Shown: positions 1 to 5,566, counted from the first letter of the stretch. The stretch is DNA of 5,775 nt from Candidatus Binatia bacterium (GCA_025922795.1 JAICHC010000212.1:1-5775), one strand, 5' to 3'. The notes: generated by a model not told the origin, from the letters alone. Made by a program: numbers and translations.

Positions 1-895
1 CCTGCACCGCCAGGGTGTCGCTCAACCCTTCGAGAGTGGGATACAGGTCCTCTTCGAGTAGCTCCGAGTAAGCCACCCAGGAACCTTCGAGCACGTGCGG
101 TTTCGCTCCGCGGGTGTACTTCGCCATAATCCGGATCGCTTCTTTCTTGTTGGTCTTGAAGAAGTGCACCGCGTCGGCCATCGCCTTCACCATCTTGTCA
201 ACGGTTGCGGGACGCTCGCGGATCATCTTTCCGGACGTGACCGTGCAGCTAAATTGGAAGGGAATCTGGAGCTTGGCCATGTCGATGATCAGCTTCATGC
301 CGGCGCTTTCCCCTTGGATTTTTCCCGGCTCGGTCACCATCGTAAAATCAGTTTGCCCGTTGATCACCGCCGCGACCCGCGCCGGTGAACCGCCGACCAT
401 AACGGCTTTGATATCTTTGTACTCAATGCCGAATTTACGGAGAGCCAGACGTACGGCAAAATCGGCGGACGTGCCGGGGATATGAGTGGCGAGAGTTCGC
501 CCCTTGAGGTCTTCCGGCGATTTAATACTCGGCTTGCCGATGATGTAATAGGGCAGCGTGTTGACCAGGCTGTCGATGATCACGACATCGCCTCCGGCCA
601 ATTTGCCATTGATCGCGGATGTGCCCACAGCGCCGGTAAATTCCAGGTCACCGGCGACCAAACTTTGGATGCCCCGGGTGCTGCCGTTGATAAATATCAG
701 CTCCACGTCCAGTCCGTGTTTCTTGTAGAAACCCGCTTCTTTGGCGATCCAGTAAGGCGCGGACGACCCGGGCGAGTCCGAGATATAGGCCATGTGAACT
801 CGGTCATCGGCCCGCGCCGGCGTGAGCGGAACGAGTGGCAGCGCGGCAAGAATCAAGGCGACAATGGCCTGGCCGAATGTAAATGTTTTAAGCAT
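1..895 (-). CDS. ABC transporter solute-binding protein, NMT1/SsuA-TauA-like (3' end cut by window)
   Basis: The reading frame runs from an ATG at 895 to the left window edge, giving 298 codons; the family is usually about 320-340 residues, so only the C-terminal end is missing. The N-terminus is a classic Sec signal peptide: a Lys near the start, a hydrophobic run (about residues 9-25) and a likely cut after the ALPLVPLTPARA segment. The mature part shows typical type 2 periplasmic binding protein signatures: APYWIAKEAGFYKKHGLDVEL (split here as APYWIAKEAGFYKK then HGLDVEL), a STRGIQSLVAGDLEF segment, and a KSPEDLKGRTLA segment at the domain hinge. Such proteins capture a small solute (nitrate/sulfonate/thiamine-precursor-like or aromatic acids) in the periplasm and deliver it to an ABC permease. 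The ligand cannot be told from sequence, and no permease or ATPase gene is visible here. It lies 63 bp after the 959-1444 gene on the same strand and may be cotranscribed. The family call is firm; the substrate is unknown. Confidence 0.93.
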   Translation of the reverse strand, partial: MLKTFTFGQAIVALILAALPLVPLTPARADDRVHMAYISDSPGSSAPYWIAKEAGFYKKHGLDVELIFINGSTRGIQSLVAGDLEFTGAVGTSAINGKLAGGDVVIIDSLVNTLPYYIIGKPSIKSPEDLKGRTLATHIPGTSADFAVRLALRKFGIEYKDIKAVMVGGSPARVAAVINGQTDFTMVTEPGKIQGESAGMKLIIDMAKLQIPFQFSCTVTSGKMIRERPATVDKMVKAMADAVHFFKTNKKEAIRIMAKYTRGAKPHVLEGSWVAYSELLEEDLYPTLEGLSDTLAVQ

Positions 896-899
896 GGGG

Positions 900-904
900 C
901 CTCC
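900..904 (-). promoter_or_regulatory. Shine-Dalgarno of the solute-binding protein gene
   Basis: On the minus strand AAAGGAGG is followed by CCCC and then ATG, so a full GGAGG core lies 4 nt before the start at 895. This fixes the start codon and predicts efficient translation. Confidence 0.8.
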
Positions 905-958
905 TTTGCGGCTATGTCGATCTCACGAACTCAGCATCCTCGGCTCCGGAATCGCTCG

Positions 959-1444
959 CTACTCACCGCGCAAAACATAGGTTCTGCGTCCTGCTCTGCC
1001 GACATTCACGTCCCTGAGCATCACCACATGGCTTTCGAAGCGCGCCAGGATCGTGTACCCGCCCGGCGGCAATTGAACGTACAGCCATGGGGCGCCCAGT
1101 GAGATTTTCTCGACCTGGCGGCCATTGTTCGCGCCGATAATTACAAAGTCCGGCGTCGTGAGGGTGCCGGCGCGGCGCGCGAAAACGATTTTCAGGTTGT
1201 AGAGATGACCGGCCCGCTCGATGACGCGTTGCTCGTCGAAGCTGGTACCGCCGTTCAAGTAGGCATATCCGGAGGCGGTCTTGCCGCGAATCAAAGTGGC
1301 TTCCGGAAAGTCCCGCGTAAGAGCGGGAAGGAAGCCGGGTAGAAGCATCAGACCCAAAAGCGCCGCAAGTCGGGCTGGCAGCTTCGAGGGGCGAAAAAAC
1401 GTGACCGTAAATCTTGTCGTCATCATTGTTTTCGCCGCGGTCAA
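959..1444 (-). CDS. small secreted protein with carboxypeptidase-regulatory-like (beta-sandwich) character
   Basis: The protein has 161 residues from a TTG at 1444, or 155 from the ATG at 1426; GAGG 2 nt before TTG is too close to be decisive, so the start is uncertain. A basic N-terminus followed by a hydrophobic segment (about residues 24-42, LAALLGLMLLPGFLPAL) suggests a Sec signal peptide. The rest is rich in beta-strand patterns: a GGTSFDEQRVIER motif (residues 65-77), LYNLKIVFARRAG, then a PWLYVQLPPGGYTI strand-turn-strand and a final strand near VLRGE. The LPPGGYT pattern is typical of carboxypeptidase-regulatory-like/transthyretin-type folds, which usually sit in the periplasm or on the envelope. 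No catalytic residues are recognisable. It begins 13 bp after the receiver-like gene and ends 63 bp before the solute-binding protein gene, so the three probably form an operon. Function is unknown; the fold assignment is inference from the motif. Confidence 0.75.
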   Translation of the reverse strand: MTAAKTMMTTRFTVTFFRPSKLPARLAALLGLMLLPGFLPALTRDFPEATLIRGKTASGYAYLNGGTSFDEQRVIERAGHLYNLKIVFARRAGTLTTPDFVIIGANNGRQVEKISLGAPWLYVQLPPGGYTILARFESHVVMLRDVNVGRAGRRTYVLRGE

Positions 1445-1457
1445 AGCCTCGATGCTT

Positions 1458-1862
1458 CTATACTGATCCGCCCGGCGGCGCCGGGGGGGCCTGGTGCAAT
1501 TGCTTTTGGAGTTGCCGGCGCGTCATAATTTGCGTGCCTTCAATCGGATGTTCGAGCAGTTGTCGGAGAAATCGGTTGGTTTGTTTGCCCAGTCGATCCA
1601 CCAGAATAATGATCTCCATTGAGCCGTTAAGATCGCGCAGATTGAAAATCGTCTCGGCGACGTTGATCAAGGATCCTCTCGAAACCACCACGGTCGTATC
1701 GAAGATATCGTGACGCGCACGATTGAGTGCGGCCTCGTTGTCATCCGCCTTGACCACGCGGCAGCCGGCGGCTTGCAACCGTTTTTCGAGAATCTGATTC
1801 TTGTCGATGCCGACCAACATGATCTTCCCACTTCTGGGATGGGCGTTGTTTTCCGCCGACAT
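1458..1862 (-). CDS. stand-alone degenerate receiver-like (CheY-fold) protein
   Basis: This 134-residue protein starts at ATG 1862 without a strong Shine-Dalgarno. Residues 13-110 follow the alternating alpha/beta pattern of a response-regulator receiver: beta-1 KIMLVGID, helix NQILEKRLQAAG, beta-2 CRVVKADD, helix NEAALNRARHD, beta-3 FDTTVVVS, and beta-4 MEIIILVD. The phosphorylation site is not preserved. The acidic pair after beta-1 is reduced to one Asp (D20). The phospho-acceptor position after beta-3 is V60/S61 rather than Asp. The Thr/Ser after beta-4 is V88, and no Lys-Pro pair follows. The C-terminal tail is APPAPPGGSV, probably disordered. There is no output domain. It is likely a cytoplasmic partner-binding protein rather than a phosphorylated switch. 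It leads the putative operon with the secreted protein and the solute-binding protein. The fold is moderately certain from pattern; its partner is unknown. Confidence 0.72.
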   Translation of the reverse strand: MSAENNAHPRSGKIMLVGIDKNQILEKRLQAAGCRVVKADDNEAALNRARHDIFDTTVVVSRGSLINVAETIFNLRDLNGSMEIIILVDRLGKQTNRFLRQLLEHPIEGTQIMTRRQLQKQLHQAPPAPPGGSV

Positions 1863-2101
1863 TGCTACTCACTCAATCAGCGCTGGAATGGTAGCTTCGC
1901 GTTATCTCCACCCGAATGGGAAGAGGCACGCAACTCAAAGCGCGGCTCCGGCAACTCCCGCTTCCGTTGGTAGATATCAGACTCGCCAACGGGTGACGGG
2001 CGCTTTTCGACTAGAGCCAAATTCTCAAGATTGTTCTTGTCGTGTCTCCCTCTTAACTAGCGCTCGCTGCATTTCGCTCTGGGCATGGGATTGGGTCGCG
2101 G
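1863..2101. other. intergenic gap without recognised gene
   Basis: The 239 bp between the stop of the 140-aa gene and the start of the receiver-like gene hold no convincing coding frame. No factor-independent terminator (stem plus T-run) and no clear -24/-12 or -35/-10 pair were found on the minus strand. It remains open whether the downstream genes have their own promoter or depend on read-through. Confidence 0.5.
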
Positions 2102-2524
2102 TCAGATACACACGCGATTGTGTTTCACGCGATATTGGTAGCGGAGAGGCTCGCGGATCCGTTTGCGCGGGTTCTTTTGCGATTCATGTGTAACCCGCCA
2201 CTGCATCAAGCCGAGCCGCAGGTAGTTTGGATTGATGTTTAGGACTTCGCAGATCTGCTCGAAGGAATACGGCCAAGAACTGTCCCGGCTGGAAATCCAT
2301 GCTTCAGCTTCGCCAAAGAGATTGCGGCGCCGGCGGCCCGTGGCACCGAGGTACTTCTGAAAGCACTCTATCGCATCCGTTAAAACGGCGAACATAAGCT
2401 TCTCTTCCGGCCCGAAATGCGATTTTTCGCGGAACACTTTGAAGTATTGATGCGAGGACAAGATATCCGGCTCGAAATACGAACTCACCGGAATCGACCG
2501 TTCGTGCGCCACGACGTTATTCAT
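2102..2524 (-). CDS. uncharacterised 140-aa protein with possible helix-turn-helix, downstream of a sigma-54 promoter
   Basis: The ATG at 2524 is chosen over one 42 bp upstream (2566) because a GGGAGG Shine-Dalgarno lies 6 nt before it, and because the longer start would fall upstream of the sigma-54 promoter. The protein has 140 residues, no signal peptide and no membrane segment. A helical middle (residues 40-60, including AVLTDAIECFQKYL) is followed by RRRRNLFGEAEAWI (64-77). The segment SFEQICEVLNINPNYLRLGL (87-106) reads as helix, short turn, helix, as in DNA-binding helix-turn-helix domains. The tail (about 112-137) is strongly basic (KNPRKRIREPLRYQYRVKH). It resembles a recurring family of small hypothetical proteins that I associate, from memory, with deltaproteobacterial genomes; none has a function known to me. 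Possible roles are a DNA- or RNA-binding regulator, but this is inference. It lies just downstream of two sigma-54 activator genes. Confidence 0.85.
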   Translation of the reverse strand: MNNVVAHERSIPVSSYFEPDILSSHQYFKVFREKSHFGPEEKLMFAVLTDAIECFQKYLGATGRRRRNLFGEAEAWISSRDSSWPYSFEQICEVLNINPNYLRLGLMQWRVTHESQKNPRKRIREPLRYQYRVKHNRVCI

Positions 2525-2530
2525 TGGATT

Positions 2531-2536
2531 CCTCCC
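2531..2536 (-). promoter_or_regulatory. Shine-Dalgarno of the 140-aa gene
   Basis: GGGAGG on the minus strand lies 6 nt before the ATG at 2524, near-ideal spacing. It decides the start codon and fits within the roughly 15-nt leader predicted from the sigma-54 promoter. Confidence 0.85.
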
Positions 2537-2549
2537 GAATGCAGCCGGG

Positions 2550-2565
2550 AGCAAGATTGGAACCA
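2550..2565 (-). promoter_or_regulatory. rpoN-dependent promoter: sigma-54 (-24/-12) promoter for the 140-aa gene
   Basis: The minus strand reads TGGTTCCAATCTTGCT. Against the consensus TGGCACG-N4-TTGCW this matches the TGG, the sixth-position C, and the complete TTGC plus T. The invariant GG and GC are separated by exactly 10 bp, as sigma-54 requires. With the GC at -13/-12, transcription would start near 2539, leaving a leader of about 15 nt that contains the GGGAGG ribosome-binding site and ends at ATG 2524. The fit of promoter, leader and start codon, and the presence of two sigma-54 activator genes immediately upstream, support the call. A chance match cannot be excluded without transcript mapping. 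Confidence 0.72.
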
Positions 2566-2647
2566 CCGGAGAATTAGAATGAAGATACGGTAACTTAGAG
2601 TAAACGAATCACCCGATGAAAGCGCCGTTTAGGGGAATGGTAACGGA

Positions 2648-2697
2648 TTTTCACACTGCAAAGATGCGCGACGCCGGCCGTGTGCTCATTTTTCACA
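2648..2697 (-). repeat. pair of TGTGAAAA direct repeats, candidate upstream activator sites
   Basis: Two identical octamers TGTGAAAA occur on the minus strand at 2648-2655 and 2690-2697, with start points 42 bp apart, about four helical turns. Relative to the predicted sigma-54 start at 2539 they centre near -112 and -155, the usual distance range for enhancer-binding protein sites. They are direct rather than inverted repeats, which is atypical for Fis-type dimers, so the activator-site reading is inference. Confidence 0.4.
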
Positions 2698-2700
2698 TAG

Positions 2701-2751
2701 CCACTGTAGGCCACGAATTCACGCGGCGCAAAAGACTTTGCGTTTCAGTGG
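2701..2751. repeat. nested inverted repeats upstream of the sigma-54 promoter
   Basis: A perfect hairpin CGCAAA-AGAC-TTTGCG spans 2727-2742. It is enclosed by a separated perfect inverted repeat CCACTG (2701-2706) and CAGTGG (2746-2751). On neither strand does a convincing T-run follow, so a terminator for the upstream activator gene is not well supported. A protein-binding dyad is an equally good reading, given that the sigma-54 promoter and the TGTGAAAA repeats lie just downstream. Confidence 0.4.
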
Positions 2752-2795
2752 TTTAGACTTTGGCGAGGATTACCTTAATGCGCAGAATGTGCACA

Positions 2796-3758
2796 CTAGG
2801 TTAAGTCGTGTTTCTTGATCTTGTTGTAAAGAGCGCGCCGGCTAATGCCCAGGATACTTGCCGCGAGCTTCTTATTGCCGCCGACGTGGGTGAGAGTTAT
2901 GCGGATAAGTTCCTTTTCAACCGAATCAAGAGACGCTCCTACACGGAAGGAGCAGGTCGACTCGCCTCCGGCGTCGCTAGAGGCTACCGTATCGCGGATG
3001 CGCTCTGGGATGAACTCAGGTTTAAGCTCCTTGCCATCGAGCATCAAGAGCGCGGTTTGGATCACGTTCTTGAGTTCCCGGACATTGCCAGGCCAGGGAT
3101 AACGTCTCAGCAGACGATACGTCTCAGGTGAAACTCGTTCGATTTCCTTGCCGTAAACGGCGGCGAAATGCGAAAGAAAATGGTCAGTTAGCACCGTAAT
3201 CGCGCCCGGCGGCCGCTCGCGGAGTGGCGGCACCCTGATATGAAAAACATTGAGACGATAAAACAGATCTTCGCGGAAGCGTTTGTCGGTGACATTTTTT
3301 TCCAGGTCTTCGTTGGTCGCGGCGATGATACGGACGTCAACGCCGATGTTCTTGATCCCGCCAACTCGGCGAAAGGATTTCTCCTCCAAAACACGCAGTA
3401 AGCTGATCTGGGTTTTCTCGTCCATGGTAGCTATTTCATCGAGAAAGACCGTGCCGCCGTCCGCCTGCTCGAAGATTCCCGGACGTGAGTCTTGCGCGCC
3501 GGTAAATGCGCCCCGTTCATGACCGAACAGTTCGCTGGCGATCAGCTCGCGGGCTACAGCCCCGGTATTTACCGGGATGTAAGGCTTTTCCTTTCGCCGG
3601 CTCCGTTTGTGGATCGCCGCCGCGACCAAATCTTTCCCTGTACCCGTTTCACCCGTTATCAAAACTGGAATCTCAACTGCAGCGGCTTCGATGATTCGAC
3701 GAATGACCGCCCGCATCGGCAGACTGATCGCGATGATCCCTTCAAATTCAATCGGCAG
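2796..3758 (-). repeat. tandem gene duplication, copy A (pairs with 4113-5072)
   Basis: The AAA+ and helix-turn-helix part of this activator aligns end to end with 4113-5072, with only one codon of length difference (963 against 960 bp) and about 79% identical residues by hand count. Homology stops just before the LPIEFEGII segment, so the receiver-coding part was either not copied or was lost. Copies are 1317 bp apart, in the same orientation. Confidence 0.92.
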
Positions 3759-3821
3759 CGGGATTCCGGGAGTGTCTATCGTGCGCTTTTCCATATAAAC
3801 GCGTCGTCCGGCATTATTCAT
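2796..3821 (-). CDS. sigma-54-dependent transcriptional activator lacking a receiver domain (AAA+ plus Fis-type HTH)
   Basis: This 341-residue protein is a bacterial enhancer-binding protein reduced to its central and DNA-binding domains. It would hydrolyse ATP to open sigma-54 promoters. Visible motifs are Walker A GETGTGKD (57-64), the sigma-54-contacting GAFTGA loop (104-109), Walker B GGTVFLDE (122-129), the FREDLFYRL arginine-finger region (182-190), PWPGNVREL (242-250) and a C-terminal Fis-type helix-turn-helix ending [15 protein letters not shown]. All catalytic motifs are intact. Only about 21 residues precede the AAA+ domain, whereas its neighbour carries about 130, so no N-terminal sensor is present. 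An in-frame TGA 9 nt upstream of the ATG at 3821 rules out a longer frame; ATG 3794 is an alternative start, and neither has a strong Shine-Dalgarno. It differs from its paralog by one extra codon (LRERPPGAI against LRERRAAI). It is probably constitutively active or controlled by a partner protein; that is inference. Confidence 0.95.
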   Translation of the reverse strand: MNNAGRRVYMEKRTIDTPGIPLPIEFEGIIAISLPMRAVIRRIIEAAAVEIPVLITGETGTGKDLVAAAIHKRSRRKEKPYIPVNTGAVARELIASELFGHERGAFTGAQDSRPGIFEQADGGTVFLDEIATMDEKTQISLLRVLEEKSFRRVGGIKNIGVDVRIIAATNEDLEKNVTDKRFREDLFYRLNVFHIRVPPLRERPPGAITVLTDHFLSHFAAVYGKEIERVSPETYRLLRRYPWPGNVRELKNVIQTALLMLDGKELKPEFIPERIRDTVASSDAGGESTCSFRVGASLDSVEKELIRITLTHVGGNKKLAASILGISRRALYNKIKKHDLT

Positions 3822-3836
3822 CGCAGATCGTCAGTC

Positions 3837-3861
3837 CATGGTTCCCACGCGCGGGACCATG
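3837..3861 (-). repeat. hairpin just upstream of the receiver-less activator start
   Basis: CATGGT and CCC (3837-3842, 3844-3846) pair with GGG and ACCATG (3853-3861), giving nine pairs with one bulged T at 3843 and a six-base loop. The stem ends 15 nt before the ATG at 3821, where a ribosome would bind. The stem also carries an out-of-use ATG GAC TGA mini-frame. It could limit translation as an RNA hairpin or serve as an operator in DNA. Confidence 0.45.
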
Positions 3862-3984
3862 CCTTTATTTTGGCCTTAGCGCAAGAGACGAATCCTAAGT
3901 TTTTACACCCGAATTACCTGCCAACGCCGAGATCTCACGCGGATAACGGCTAACGCTGAAAGCTGACAGGAAGCAAAACCGCCT

Positions 3985-4002
3985 AAATTGGTAAACCATT
4001 TT
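3985..4002. repeat. imperfect AT-rich dyad, possible activator or operator site
   Basis: AAATTGGTAAACCATTTT contains a perfect TGGT-AA-ACCA core flanked by AAA and TTT, with one mismatched pair. Such 16-20 bp dyads are typical targets of Fis-type dimeric activators. It lies about 165-180 bp upstream of the receiver-less activator gene. No protein can be assigned to it from sequence. Confidence 0.35.
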
Positions 4003-4044
4003 GAAAGCAGTAGACGTGAATGGACGCGGCAGGTGTCACGAGCG

Positions 4045-4060
4045 AGCAGCGCTTCCGCCA
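4045..4060 (-). promoter_or_regulatory. possible sigma-54 promoter upstream of the receiver-less activator
   Basis: The minus strand reads TGGCGGAAGCGCTGCT. It matches the consensus at TGGC and at TGC plus T, with the correct 10 bp between GG and GC. It would start transcripts near 4034 and leave a leader of about 213 nt before ATG 3821, which is long. It sits inside a GC-rich inverted repeat (GCGAGC at 4042-4047, GCTCGC at 4062-4067), so the match may be fortuitous. Confidence 0.3.
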
Positions 4061-4096
4061 GGCTCGCAGTTTCGTGATTCTTGCGATGCAGACCGT

Positions 4097-4110
4097 CGGG
4101 GCCTTCCCCG
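4097..4110 (-). terminator. short GC hairpin after the pseudo-receiver activator gene
   Basis: CGGGG-CCTT-CCCCG forms a perfect 5-bp stem beginning 2 nt past the TGA stop (4113-4115). No T-run follows on the minus strand, so it is not a canonical factor-independent terminator. It could stabilise the mRNA end or assist a weak stop; a role is not established. Confidence 0.3.
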
Positions 4111-4112
4111 CT

Positions 4113-5072
4113 TCAGACCAATTGATGTCTTTTTAGCTTGTTATAAAGCGCCCGGCGGCTGATCCCGAGAACATGTGCCGCCAGCTTTTTATTGCCGTGG
4201 AAGCGCAGAAGTGTTTTGTGGATGAGTTCCTTCTCTACGAAATCGAGCGTGGCGCCGATACGGAAGGAACATGCGGCATCGTTGCCGTTGTTGCCGTCGC
4301 TGACGGCATCACGTATTCGTTGTGGGATGAAATCAGGCGTGAGATCTCTGCCGTCCATCATCAGAATTGCCGTCTGAATGACATTTTTAAGCTCGCGCAC
4401 GTTGCCCGGCCACGGATATTTCCTCAGCAGCCGGTAAGTTTCGGGCACAACTCGATCGACTTCCTTGTTGTACACGGCGGCAAAACGCGACAGAAAATGA
4501 TCCGTCAGCACGCTGATGGCGGCGCGTCGCTCGCGCAGCGGCGGGACGCTGATGTGAAAAACATTTAAACGATAGAACACATCTTCACGGAATCGTTTCT
4601 GAGCGACGCTCTTCTCGAGGTTTTCGTTGGTCGCCGCGATGATCCTCACGTCGGTCGCAATATTACGAACGCCGCCGACGCGCCGGAACGTTTTCTCCTC
4701 CAAAACTCGCAGCAAGCTGACTTGAGTCTTTTCGTCCATGGTGGCGATCTCATCCAAGAAGACCGTGCCGCCGTCCGCCTGCTCGAAGATTCCCGGGCGT
4801 GAGTCTTGCGCGCCGGTAAATGCGCCTCGTTCATGGCCGAAGATCTCGCTGGCAATCAGTTCCGGCGCCATCGCGCCCATATTGACGGCAACATAGGGCC
4901 GGCTCGCACGCCCACTCCGCTTGTGGATCGCCGCCGCGACAAGATCTTTACCGGTGCCCGTCTCTCCGGTAATCAGAACCGGAATTTCGACGGCCGCCGC
5001 ATCGACAATCCGCCGAATTACCGCGCGCATGGGCAAGCTGACGGCGATGATTCCTTCGAACTCGATAGGCAA
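4113..5072 (-). repeat. tandem gene duplication, copy B (pairs with 2796-3758)
   Basis: This is the AAA+ and helix-turn-helix half of the longer activator, colinear with 2796-3758. A patch at 4759-4826 matches 3445-3512 with a single mismatch in 68 bases, well above the surrounding DNA similarity; it encodes the GAFTGA-to-Walker B segment. Confidence 0.92.
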
Positions 5073-5474
5073 GCTCACCTCGCCCAAGCGCGACTTACTC
5101 GCTTCGTCGCCAAGCTCGAACGGTAAGTGACTCTCTACCAGCGACATCAAATCATCGTCATTGAGCGGCTGCTCTCTGATGCAAACATTGCCGGCGCGAA
5201 TCGCCGCGACATGACTCTGTTGTGGAGCGGTGAGCACAATGGTTTTGGTCCCGACGGCTTGCTCTGCAAGCCGCATAACTTTCTTGCAGATTTCCGGCTG
5301 TGTGGTCTGATCTGCCGAGGCATTCCATATGATCAAGTCGAACTTGTGATTCGCCAGCTTGCCCATTGCAGCGTCTATACACGACATCGATTTCACTTTA
5401 ACGTCGACTGCCAGCTGGCACTGCAGCAACGCGTGCGTGCGACCTTCTTTCTCGACGACAAGTACTCGAACCAT
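4113..5474 (-). CDS. sigma-54-dependent activator with degenerate receiver domain (NtrC-type layout)
   Basis: The ATG at 5474 gives 453 residues, a normal length for NtrC-type activators; GAGAG lies 5 nt before it, whereas the in-frame GTG at 5480 has no spaced ribosome site. Residues 1-118 have the receiver fold ([37 protein letters not shown]). The acidic pocket is altered: Glu-Lys-Glu follows beta-1 and the phospho-acceptor is Asn51 in place of Asp. Thr82 is kept, and Gln102 replaces the conserved Lys before Pro. The AAA+ domain is intact: Walker A GETGTGKD (170-177), GAFTGA (217-222), Walker B with Asp241-Glu242, FREDVFYRL, and PWPGNVREL. It ends in a Fis-type helix-turn-helix (about 427-453). 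It should remodel sigma-54 polymerase, but classic Asp phosphorylation is unlikely, so control by ligand, partner protein or expression level is inferred. No sensor kinase gene is visible in the window. Confidence 0.95.
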   Translation of the reverse strand: MVRVLVVEKEGRTHALLQCQLAVDVKVKSMSCIDAAMGKLANHKFDLIIWNASADQTTQPEICKKVMRLAEQAVGTKTIVLTAPQQSHVAAIRAGNVCIREQPLNDDDLMSLVESHLPFELGDEASKSRLGEVSLPIEFEGIIAVSLPMRAVIRRIVDAAAVEIPVLITGETGTGKDLVAAAIHKRSGRASRPYVAVNMGAMAPELIASEIFGHERGAFTGAQDSRPGIFEQADGGTVFLDEIATMDEKTQVSLLRVLEEKTFRRVGGVRNIATDVRIIAATNENLEKSVAQKRFREDVFYRLNVFHISVPPLRERRAAISVLTDHFLSRFAAVYNKEVDRVVPETYRLLRKYPWPGNVRELKNVIQTAILMMDGRDLTPDFIPQRIRDAVSDGNNGNDAACSFRIGATLDFVEKELIHKTLLRFHGNKKLAAHVLGISRRALYNKLKRHQLV

Positions 5475-5525
5475 GGTCACTCTCAGTAGGAAAAACGTTG
5501 ATCAAACGACTAGCCGTACTCGGCT

Positions 5526-5554
5526 GGTGTACTCTTTAAGTCGTAGGTCGTCAA
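5526..5554 (-). promoter_or_regulatory. possible sigma-70-type promoter of the pseudo-receiver activator
   Basis: On the minus strand TTGACG (5549-5554) is followed after 17 bp by TACACC (5526-5531). The -35 element is near consensus (TTGACA) while the -10 is poor (three of six), as expected of a weak or activated promoter. The start would fall about 45 nt before ATG 5474. Immediately downstream is an inverted repeat, AGCCG (5512-5516) and CGGCT (5521-5525), overlapping the expected start. Confidence 0.35.
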
Positions 5555-5566
5555 CACTAAATTACC

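Larger units (their letters stand above)
3822..4112. other. 291-bp spacer between the two activator genes
   Basis: No coding frame and no readable remnant of a receiver domain were found. The spacer contains a hairpin next to the downstream start (3837-3861), an AT-rich dyad (3985-4002), a possible sigma-54 promoter within a stem (4042-4067) and a short hairpin directly after the upstream stop codon (4097-4110). Its length suggests separate control of the receiver-less activator rather than simple cotranscription. Confidence 0.6.

Noticed and set aside
482..1102. 206-residue plus-strand open frame
   Set aside because: It lies antisense to the solute-binding protein and the secreted protein genes, both of which have signal peptides and family-like sequence. 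Its own composition is low in recognisable motifs and rich in Arg, as expected of a shadow frame.
1863..2101. Sigma-54 promoter for the receiver-like gene (GG-N10-GC matches near its start)
   Set aside because: The matches keep only the GG and GC dinucleotides without TGGC or TTGC context, which is expected by chance in GC-rich DNA.
2648..2697. CRP-type binding site based on TGTGA/TCACA half-sites
   Set aside because: The two copies are direct repeats 42 bp apart and not an inverted TGTGA-N6-TCACA pair, so a CRP dimer site is not present.
3195..3215. Possible frameshift in the receiver-less activator where LRERPPGAI replaces the usual LRERR pattern
   Set aside because: The frame remains open and homologous on both sides, with exactly one extra codon relative to the paralog, so it is a small in-frame change, not a frameshift.
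3911..3926. TTGGCAGGTAATTCGGG as a sigma-54 promoter for the receiver-less activator
   Set aside because: The -24 half is good, but the required GC at -12 is GG, which breaks an almost invariant position.
3492..3953. 153-residue plus-strand open frame antisense to the receiver-less activator
   Set aside because: It mirrors conserved AAA+ coding sequence, and similar shadow frames appear at the equivalent place in the paralog (4806-5126).
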